Shown piece by piece: positions 50,715 to 58,133 of a stretch of 64,000 bases of DNA. How positions within the stretch are numbered: position 1 is the stretch's first letter; the number at the start of each line of letters is the position of its first letter. The position numbers and the translations under genes are program-made. Where the stretch lies: positions 442,546-506,545 of the forward strand of contig NZ_CM001489.1 of NCBI RefSeq assembly GCF_000262465.1, read 5' to 3'. The stretch is from Frankia sp. QA3 (GTDB taxonomy: Bacteria; Actinomycetota; Actinomycetes; Frankiales; Frankiaceae). The notes under the pieces were generated by a model that was not told the origin of the DNA, made no database searches, and saw only the letters and a program-made list of their open reading frames with translations.

Positions 50715-53351
50715 ATGACCCATGGCTCCCCCCGCGCGTTCGGCAGCCCCACGAGGGCGAACGCCGTGGTCCCGCTGACCCCCGTGCCCCCCCGGACCCC
50801 CGGGAGCACGGTGGCCCCCGTGGCCCGCACCCCCAGACCGGGGCATGCCGGCGACCTGCCGGGACCGGGCGACATGGCCCGGCCGCCGGAGTCCGACCGA
50901 GCCGCCGAGCGGGCCCGGGCCGGGGAGCGGATGCGGGCGGCCGGCGCGGCCCGCGCCGCGGCCGGCGCAGGCAAGGCCGGGGAGGCTGATCGGGCCGGGA
51001 AGGCTGATCGGGCCGGGAAGGCTGATCGGGCGGGAGGGTCGGATCTGGCGCAGGAGTGGGTGGCGGCCGAGGGGGTGCGGGCGCCCGCCCTCGCCCCCGA
51101 CGGCCGGCTCGCCTACGTCGCGGACGGGCCGGACGGGCCCGCGCTGTGGATCCGGGACGCCGGCGGCCGGCGGCGGCCCGTGGACACCGGCCCCGGGCAT
51201 GTCCGCGCCGCGTTGTGGTCGCCCGCCGGCGACCTGATCGCCGTGCACGTGGCGCCCGGCGGCGGGGAGCTCACCGAGGTGCGCGTCGTCGCCCCCGACG
51301 GCGGCGGCCCGGGCTGGGCTGGCCGGCGGGGACGGCCGCGCCGCCGTGCCGGCCCGCTGGACCGCCGACGGGCTCGCCGTCGTGGTCACCGAGTCCGACC
51401 GTGGCGACCGGGCCGGGCGCACCGCCGCCGTGCTGGTCGGTCTCGACGGCCGGCGGGCCCGGCTCGCCGAGGGCATCGCCCTGCAGGTGTGCGACCTCGT
51501 CGACCTCGACCCCGCGGTTCGTGATCCACTGGCCGGCTCGTACCGGCTGCTGCTGCGGGAGGGGCCGCGGGGAGTCCGCCGCGCGCTCGTCGTCGACGTC
51601 CGGCTCACCCCGCCGCCGCCCGGCTATGCGGCCCACTCGTCGTGGGAGCTGCCCGGCGGCACCGCGACCGTCCTCGCCGGGCGGTTCGCCGCGGGCGGGC
51701 GTCGGGTGCTGCTGGTGAGCGACCTCGGCCGCGAGCGGGCCGCCCTGCTCGACGTCCCCGTGGACACCCCCGGCGCCACCGTGGTGATCGCCGAGCGTCC
51801 CGACGCCGACGTGGAGCGGTTCGCCCTGCTCGGCCGGCCCGACGCCGACGCCGCCCCCACCCTGGCGCCCCCCACCCTGGCGCCCCTCGCCCTGGCGACC
51901 CCCACCCCGACGACCCCCACCCCGACGCGGACGCCGGGACCGGCGCCGGGGGCGGCGGCGGGGGCGGGGGCGGGGGCGAGCGGGCGGTCGTCGTCTGGAA
52001 CGTGGCGGGACGCAGCGAGCTCACGCTCGTCGACCTGCCGGGCGGCCGGTGCCGGCCGCTGCCGGCGCCGCCCCGCGACGTCGTCACCGCCCTGCTGGCT
52101 CGTCCCGGCGGCCGGGAGCTGGTCCTCGCCCTCGACGGCGCCGCGGCGCCCGGGGAGATCTGGACCTGCGACCTGACCGCCCCGGCCGCCGGCCACCCCG
52201 TCGGCCACCCCGCCCGCTACCGATGTCTGGTCTCGCACGCCCCCACCCGGGCGGCGGCGCTGGTCCGGCCCGTGCCGCACACCCTGACCGCGCACGACGG
52301 CCGGGAGCTGGCCGGCTGGTGGTACCGCCCGCCGACGCCGCCAGGCCCACTGCCGACCCTGATCTACCTGCACGGCGGCCCCGAGGCCCAGGAACGCCCG
52401 ACGTTCAACCCGCTGTTCCACGCGCTGCTCGCCCGCGGGATCGCCGTGTTCGCGCCGAACGTGCGCGGCTCCACCGGGTTCGGCCGGGCCTTCGAGGAGG
52501 CCGATCACATCCATCGCCGTTTCGACGGCATCGAGGACGTGGCGAGCTGCGTGCGGGACCTCGTCGACACCGGCATGGCCGACCCGGAGCGGATCGGGAT
52601 CGCCGGGCGCTCCTACGGCGGCTACCTGACGCTGGCCGCCCTGGTGCACTTCCCGCAGCTGTTCCGCGTCGGCGTGGACGTCTGCGGCATGGTCGACCTG
52701 GAGACGTTCTACCAGCACACCGAGCCGTGGATCGCGGCCTCCGCGGTGACCAAGTACGGCGATCCGGTCACGCAGCCCGCGCTGCTGCGCGCGCTGTCCC
52801 CGCTGCACCGGATGAGCGCGCTGGCCGTGCCGCTGCTCGTCGTCCACGGCGAGAACGACACCAACGTTCCGGTGATCGAGGCCGAGCAGACCGTGGCCGC
52901 GGCCACCGCCCGTGGCGTCGACTGCCGCTACCTGCTGTTCCCCGGCGAGGGGCACGAGGTCGCCGCGCTGGCCAACCGGGTCCGGTTCGTCCGGGCCGCC
53001 GTCGACTGGCTGGCCCCGCACCTGCTCGGCCCGCGGCTGCCGCAGCCGCGCCGCGCCGGGGCCGCCTCAGGCGGTCCGGCAGGTCCGTTCGAGCAGGACG
53101 AGCTCGCCGACCTCGTCGTCCTCGGCGCGGCCGATGGTGGTGAAACCCAGACGGGCGGCGACCGCGAGGGCCACCCCGGCGTGGGGCGGCAGGGTCATCA
53201 GCGCCCGGCGCACCCGAGGCTCGCGGAAGGCCCAGTCCAGCAGCAGGCAGCCGCTCTCGACGGCGTAGCCGCGCCCGGTGTGCCCGGCGAACGTCGTCTG
53301 GCCGAAGGTGACGCAGCCGTCGGCGTCGGGTGGACCGCCGAGGCCGGGTGA
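50715..53351 (+). pseudogene. S9-family (acylaminoacyl/prolyl oligo-) peptidase with two frame breaks
   Basis: Starts at ATG 50715 (AAGGAG five bases upstream). The propeller reads AAEGVRAPALAPDGRLAYVAD in frame until about 51310. It continues as PARWTADGLAVVVTESDRGD in another frame to about 51950, and returns to the first frame at ERAVVVWNVAGRSEL. The hydrolase domain is intact: YLHGGPEAQERPTF, nucleophile in IAGRSYGGYLTL, HGENDTNVP and the His in PGEGHEV. After residue WLAPHLLG the frame runs on into the antisense acetyltransferase gene to 53351. Breaks may be real mutations or assembly errors; the second lies in a G-rich run. Confidence 0.8.
50975..51028 (+). repeat. 18-bp tandem repeat, three copies
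   Basis: GGCCGGGAAGGCTGATCG at 50975 (one mismatch), 50993 and 51011. It encodes GKADRA repeats near the N-terminus of the S9 peptidase. Confidence 0.88.
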
Positions 53352-53639
53352 GGCGACTGCCGTGCCGGTGGCCCGTTCGACGGCCAGCCACGTCCACCAG
53401 CCGGCGGCCGCCGACTCGGTCAGCGACCGGTTGCGAACCGGGCCGAGGGCGGCGTCGAGCAGCGGGGGCGGGTGGATGGCGGCGGTGATCCGGGTGCCGG
53501 TGAGCGACTCCAGCTCGCCGCACCGCCCGGCCCGCAGCGCGCCGATGCCGGCCACCGTCAGCGGCCGCAGGACCAGCCGCGGGCCACGCAGCGCCGGTTC
53601 GGCGACGATTCCGGCCGACGACCGCCCGCCGTGGTCCAT
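53067..53639 (-). CDS. GNAT-family N-acetyltransferase
   Basis: 190 aa from ATG 53639 (the frame is open to 53699). RimJ/RimL-like layout: RGPRLVLRPLTVAGIGALRAG, VTFGQTTFAGHTGRGYAVESGCLLLDWAFREPRVRRALMTLPPHAGVALAVAARLGFTTIG. The acetyl-CoA loop (GHTGRGYA) is a variant of the QxxGxG/A motif. Its 3' 285 bp are antisense to the run-on end of the S9 peptidase frame. Substrate unknown. Confidence 0.75.
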   Translation of the reverse strand: MDHGGRSSAGIVAEPALRGPRLVLRPLTVAGIGALRAGRCGELESLTGTRITAAIHPPPLLDAALGPVRNRSLTESAAAGWWTWLAVERATGTAVASPGLGGPPDADGCVTFGQTTFAGHTGRGYAVESGCLLLDWAFREPRVRRALMTLPPHAGVALAVAARLGFTTIGRAEDDEVGELVLLERTCRTA

Positions 53640-53981
53640 CCGGCTGCCCTCCACGCCCTTCACCCCGCCCCGGATCTCACCCCGTGTCGGCTTCACCACG
53701 GCGCCGCCATCGCGCCGCGTCCCGGGACAGCCCGCCGCAGGCCGGCGGCGGACGGCCCGAAGGCCGCAGCAGGGTAGCCCGCGGTCGCACCCGGGGGCGA
53801 ATCATTTTCCGGACGGGCCGCGGGAGCCGGACGGGCCGCGGGAGGGAGGGACGCGCAGGCCATGGCCGGCGGGCTGGACCCGTCCGCCGGAGCCGGCGGC
53901 ACGGCCGCGGTGACCGATTCCACCGGTGCCGGCCGGACCTCAGCACACACATCACCTGATGGCACTGACACAATACGGCCC

Positions 53982-54407
53982 GTGAAAATCGAGGAGTTGG
54001 AGGCGGAGCGGACCTGGTTGGCATTTGACCCGATGCGCCAGCTACGCCCGCATCTGACGTCGACGGGGTTCGTCAGGCTCGTCAACGAGGTGCAGCGGCC
54101 CGAAGGCTACCGTCTCGTCGCGTCCTGGGACGGGGAGCTCGGCCGGGTCGTCGCCGCGCTCGGCTTCCGGCAGGTGAACTCGTTGGCCGCCGGGCGGCAC
54201 CTGGCCATCGACGACCTCACGACCCTGCTCGCCGCGCGCGGGCGGGGTCACGCCACCCGGCTGCTCGCCTGGACGGAGCGGGAGGCTCGCCGGCTCGGCT
54301 GCGAGCACATCCACCTCGACACCGACACCCACCGTCACGAGGCACACCGCCTCGCCCTGCGCGCCGGCTACTCCATCTCCGCGTTCCACCTCACCCGCCG
54401 CGTCTAG
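53982..54407 (+). CDS. GNAT-family N-acetyltransferase
   Basis: 141 aa from GTG 53982; an ATG at 53862 would add 40 disordered residues. The GNAT core is complete: VASWDGELGRVVAALGFR, LAIDDLTTLLAARGRGHATRLLAWTEREARRLGCEHIHLDTD (acetyl-CoA motif RGRGHA) and EAHRLALRAGYSISAFHLTR. A typical short acetyltransferase. Substrate unknown; it may or may not belong with the amidoligase genes. Confidence 0.85.
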   Translation: MKIEELEAERTWLAFDPMRQLRPHLTSTGFVRLVNEVQRPEGYRLVASWDGELGRVVAALGFRQVNSLAAGRHLAIDDLTTLLAARGRGHATRLLAWTEREARRLGCEHIHLDTDTHRHEAHRLALRAGYSISAFHLTRRV

Positions 54408-54786
54408 AGGAACGGGCTAAGGCTCGGCGGTCGTAGGCGATCTGGTCGGGATAAGGTCGCTGGTCGACTCGATGAGTGGGCGGATCTTCTTCGGTGTCGC
54501 TTCGCGGCGGCCTGCCCGCTCATCCTCACGCGACCGCCGCACCGAGGCCGGGCCGTCCGCGGTTGGCCGCGCCCCAGGACTGCTGTCACCATTCGCACAC
54601 GGAATCGTGCCGAGGCCGGGGGCGTCACTGTGGTGGCCGGCGGGGAGCGCGGTACGGGTAACCCCCTGGCGGACTGGCCGGTCAGCTCCGTCGCCTGCGG
54701 GCGACCGGACGATCTACCGTCGGCTCAGTCGGACGGCGGCCGCGCACGGCGCCGCTTTGGGTCCGCTGCGGGGACGGTGGAGAAGG
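54408..54786. other. intergenic region, 379 bp
   Basis: The kinase frame is open through most of it (from 54472), but the translation is not conserved-looking. I see no terminator or gene, only G/C-rich spacer. Confidence 0.4.
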
Positions 54787-56127
54787 ATGACGGTGAATCC
54801 GGTTCAGGCGGCAGACAGCGCGGGTGGCGTCGGCGGCTCGGCCCGGTGGGGGGTGCTGCCCGCGCTGCGGCGGACGTACGCCGCGCCGGCCTGGGCGGGC
54901 ACGGCCTTCGTCGCCCTCACCGGCGCCGTCGCGCTGCCGGTGTTCCTCGCGGTGCTCATCCCGATCCTGCTGGGCGTGCCGCTGCTGCTGCTGGCCCTGT
55001 TCGGGGTGCCGCTGATCTGGTTCGGGCTCGTCGTGGCCAGACTGTCGACCCGGTTCGACGCCTGGCGGTTCGAGGCGATGCTCGGCCGCCGGCTGCCGCT
55101 GCGGCGCTCACCCGCACGTGACCCCGCCCGCCGGCCGGGGGTCGTCGGCCGCGCCGGCGCCGAGCTGCGGCGGCTGCGAGCCGGCGGGAGCTGGCTGAAC
55201 GTGCTGTACGTGCTGGTCGTGGCGCCGCTGTTCGGCTGGTTCGGCGGCTGGCTGCTGTTCGCCGCCTGGGGCGGCGGGCTGGCCTTCCTGTTCTTCCCGG
55301 CCTACGGGTACGCCCTCGCCGGGGGAGAGCGGATCTTCGGGCAGTACCTCGGCTACGGCGGGGCGGTCGCCCTGCACGTGGGCCTCGGGGCAGCCGCGCT
55401 GCTCGCCGCCCCCTGGCTCGCCCGCGGGCTGACGGTGGCGCACTATCAGGCGGCCCGGTGGCTGCTGTCCCCGCGCGGCGAGGAGCTGCTCGCCGCGCGG
55501 GTGGAGGACCTGGAGTCCAGCCGCGCCGGGATGGTCGCCGCCGCGGCGGCCGAGCGGCGGCGGATCGAACGCGACCTGCACGACGGCGCCCAGCAGCGGC
55601 TCGTCGCCGTCGCGATGACCCTCGGACGGGCGCAGGCCCGTTTCGCCGAGAATCCGGATGTCGCCACCGGCCTGGTCGCCGAGGCCCACGCGGAGACGAA
55701 GCGGGCCCTGGTCGAGCTGCGTGATCTTGCCCGCGGCATCCACCCGTCGGTGCTGACCGACCGTGGGCTGGACGCGGCGCTGTCCGGGCTCGCCGCCCGC
55801 TGCCCGGTCCCGGTCACCGTCGACGTCGACCCGGCGCCGCGGCGCGATCCGGACGCCGAGGCGGTCGCCTACTTCTTCGTCGCCGAGGCGCTGACCAACA
55901 TCGCCCGGCACGCCCGGGCGTCCCGCGCCCGGATCGTCGTGCGCCGCGGCGGGGGACGGCTGACCGTCGAGGTCGCCGACGACGGCCGCGGCGGTGCCCG
56001 GGAGAGCGGCGGCAGCGGGCTCGCCGGCCTGCGTGACCGGGCCCGCGCCGTCGACGGGGCGTTCAGCCTGACCAGCCCGCCCGGGGCGGGCACGACCGTG
56101 CGTCTGGAGCTGCCGTGCACATCATGA
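54787..56127 (+). CDS. NarL-type sensor histidine kinase
   Basis: 446 aa from ATG 54787. An N-terminal membrane sensor domain has about five hydrophobic helices (AFVALTGAVALPVFLAVLIPILLGVPLLLL and later WLLFAAWGGGLAFLFF). HisKA_3 carries phospho-acceptor His265 in ERDLHDGAQQR. HATPase_c ends with DDGRGG and GSGLAGLRDRARAVDG. The response regulator gene overlaps by 13 bp. The sensed signal is probably at the membrane or envelope. Confidence 0.93.
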   Translation: MTVNPVQAADSAGGVGGSARWGVLPALRRTYAAPAWAGTAFVALTGAVALPVFLAVLIPILLGVPLLLLALFGVPLIWFGLVVARLSTRFDAWRFEAMLGRRLPLRRSPARDPARRPGVVGRAGAELRRLRAGGSWLNVLYVLVVAPLFGWFGGWLLFAAWGGGLAFLFFPAYGYALAGGERIFGQYLGYGGAVALHVGLGAAALLAAPWLARGLTVAHYQAARWLLSPRGEELLAARVEDLESSRAGMVAAAAAERRRIERDLHDGAQQRLVAVAMTLGRAQARFAENPDVATGLVAEAHAETKRALVELRDLARGIHPSVLTDRGLDAALSGLAARCPVPVTVDVDPAPRRDPDAEAVAYFFVAEALTNIARHARASRARIVVRRGGGRLTVEVADDGRGGARESGGSGLAGLRDRARAVDGAFSLTSPPGAGTTVRLELPCTS

Positions 56128-56828
56128 TCGCCGAGGATTCGGTGCTGCTGCGCGAGGGGCTGACCCGGCTGCTCGAGGACGTCGGCATGACGGTGACGGC
56201 GGCGCTCGGTGACGCCGAGGCGCTGCTGCGGGCGGTCGCGGCCGATCCACCGGACGTCTGCGTCGTCGACGTGCGCCTGCCCCCGACGTTCACCGACGAG
56301 GGCGTGCGGGCGGCCCTGGTGCTGCGCCGGCAGTGGCCGGCCGTCGGGGTTCTCGTGCTGTCCCAGTACGTCGAGGAGCGCTACGCCGTCGACCTCATCG
56401 CCGGGCAGGCCAGCCGGGGTGTCGGTTACCTGCTCAAGGACCGGGTCTCCGACGTGGCGGACTTCCACGCCGCGCTCGCCCGGGTCGCCGCCGGCGGCAC
56501 CGTGCTCGACCCCGACGTCGTCGCGCAGCTGCTCGTGCGCTCGCGGCGCCGCGACCCGCTCGACAGCCTCACCCGGCGGGAGACCGAGGTGCTGGGCCTG
56601 ATGGCGGAGGGCCGCTCGAACGCCGCCGTCGCCGCCGCGCTCGTCATCACCGAACGGGCCGTCGAGAAGCACGTCACCAACATCTTCGCCAAGTTCGATC
56701 TTCCGGTGGCCGAGGACGACCACCGCCGCGTGCTCGCGGTGCTGCGCTTCCTGGACGCGGCCGACGGCGGCGCCCGCCGCCCGTCCGCAGCGTCGGAGCG
56801 CGCCCGCAGGGGGCACCGCAATGTCTGA
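56115..56828 (+). CDS. NarL/LuxR-type response regulator
   Basis: 237 aa from GTG 56115. Receiver domain: IAEDSVLLREGL, phospho-acceptor Asp52 in CVVDVRLPP and Lys in GYLLKDRV. LuxR helix-turn-helix: LTRRETEVLGLMAEGRSNAAVAAAL and TERAVEKHVTNIFAKF. Partner of the overlapping kinase. It overlaps the DUF4097 gene by 8 bp, so all three are translationally coupled. Confidence 0.95.
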   Translation: MHIMIAEDSVLLREGLTRLLEDVGMTVTAALGDAEALLRAVAADPPDVCVVDVRLPPTFTDEGVRAALVLRRQWPAVGVLVLSQYVEERYAVDLIAGQASRGVGYLLKDRVSDVADFHAALARVAAGGTVLDPDVVAQLLVRSRRRDPLDSLTRRETEVLGLMAEGRSNAAVAAALVITERAVEKHVTNIFAKFDLPVAEDDHRRVLAVLRFLDAADGGARRPSAASERARRGHRNV

Positions 56829-57852
56829 CCACGCACCCGAGTCCGACCCGACACTCGAGTCCGACCCGACACTCGAGTCCGACCCGACACTCGAGTCCGA
56901 CCCGACACCCGCCGCCACCGCCGCGCACGCCACCCTCGACGACGCGACCGATCCGGTCGACGGGCCGGCCCCGTTCGGCGGGTTCGACCCGCTGCCGGGC
57001 GGCCCCGCGCCGAGGCGGCGGCCGCGGGGCGGCAGGGCGCTCGCCTTCGCGCTCGGCGGTGTCCTCGCCGTCGTCTTCACGGTGTTCGGGGGGCTCGCCG
57101 TCGTCGACGCGACCTCCGGGCGCGGCCACCACGTCGAGCGTCGCGCCTTCCCGGCCGCGGTCACCCACGTCGTCGTGCACACCCCGAGCGGCGACGTCCA
57201 CCTGCGCGGACCGGACGCCGAGCCCACCGGGACCCGCGAGCCCACCGGGACCCGCGAGCCCACCGGGACCGGCGGGAACGGCGGGGTCAGGCTGATCGCC
57301 AGGCTGTCCGGCGTCGTCAAGGTGCCCGAGCTCGTCGTGCGGGTCGACGGCGACACGGCGTACATCACCACCCGCTGCGGGACGACCTGGGACTGCTCGT
57401 CCGACTACGACCTCGAGCTCCCGCCAGGGGTGACCGTCGCCGCGGACACCTCCGCCGGGGACGTCGCCGCGGAGGGCCTCGGCGGCGAGGTGCGGCTGCG
57501 GACCTCCTCCGGCGACGTGACGGTCGTGCGGCCCAGCGGCGAGCTCGACGCCGCCAGCGGCTCGGGCGACATCAGGATCCGCGAGGCGCGCACCGGCCGG
57601 CTGCACGCCTCGACGTCGTCCGGGGACGTGCGGGTCGATCAGCTCGCCGCCCCGGACGACCTCGACGCCCACAGTGGATCCGGGGACGTGCGGGTGCTGC
57701 TGCCCGTCGACGGCGAGGGCTACGCCACCGAGGTGACGACCGGCTCCGGCGACCGCACGGTCAACGTCCAGAAGGACCCGGCGGCGCCGCGCCGCCTGCG
57801 CGCCACGACCTCCTCCGGTGACGTCTCGGTCATCTACCGCGATTCCGACTGA
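56821..57852 (+). CDS. DUF4097-family membrane-anchored beta-repeat protein
   Basis: 343 aa from ATG 56821. A 75-residue N-terminus contains ESDPTL repeats, then a single transmembrane helix (about 80-100, ALAFALGGVLAVVFTVFGGLAVV). The extracytoplasmic part is a right-handed beta structure with repeated SGDV turns (TSAGDVAAEGLGG, SSGDVTVV, GSGDIRI, SSGDVRV). Such proteins often sit next to kinase/regulator pairs for envelope stress; function not established. Confidence 0.85.
   Translation: MSDHAPESDPTLESDPTLESDPTLESDPTPAATAAHATLDDATDPVDGPAPFGGFDPLPGGPAPRRRPRGGRALAFALGGVLAVVFTVFGGLAVVDATSGRGHHVERRAFPAAVTHVVVHTPSGDVHLRGPDAEPTGTREPTGTREPTGTGGNGGVRLIARLSGVVKVPELVVRVDGDTAYITTRCGTTWDCSSDYDLELPPGVTVAADTSAGDVAAEGLGGEVRLRTSSGDVTVVRPSGELDAASGSGDIRIREARTGRLHASTSSGDVRVDQLAAPDDLDAHSGSGDVRVLLPVDGEGYATEVTTGSGDRTVNVQKDPAAPRRLRATTSSGDVSVIYRDSD
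56839..56909 (+). repeat. 18-bp tandem repeat, about four copies
   Basis: GAGTCCGACCCGACACTC at 56839, 56857 and 56875, with a fourth truncated copy. Encodes ESDPTL at the N-terminus of the DUF4097 protein. Confidence 0.9.
57220..57273 (+). repeat. 18-bp tandem repeat, three copies
   Basis: GAGCCCACCGGGACCCGC at 57220, 57238 and 57256 (two mismatches in the last). Encodes EPTGTR in the DUF4097 protein. Confidence 0.88.
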
Positions 57853-57884
57853 TCGACAGCAACCGCGGCGGCGGCCCGGACGCC

Positions 57885-57905
57885 GGCCCGGTCCCCGACC
57901 GGGCC
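57885..57905 (+). terminator. hairpin terminator after the DUF4097 gene
   Basis: GGCCCGGT and ACCGGGCC pair around CCCCG, 33 bp after the stop. Confidence 0.6.
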
Positions 57906-58133
57906 CCGCAGGGTCTCGACGGCGGTGCGGGTGGCGGCGGGCAGGGCCGGGTCGACCCGCCAGCGGATCTGGACGTCATCGTCGAGGTCGAGGGCGAGCT
58001 CCGCCCGGTCGGCGAGGGGCTGTCGGCACTGGTGCACGGCGCGCTGCTCGTGGCAAAGGTGGCCGGCTACGAAGGGCGCCAGGACCGGCTCGCCGACCCG
58101 GCCAGGAACGGGACGGGCCAGCGGGCCGAGTGG

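Noticed and set aside
57834..58037. 67-residue minus-strand frame after the DUF4097 gene
   Set aside because: Its translation looks partly protein-like, but it overlaps the DUF4097 3' end, has no ribosome-binding site and matches nothing I recognise. The plus strand also stays open, so coding is undecided.
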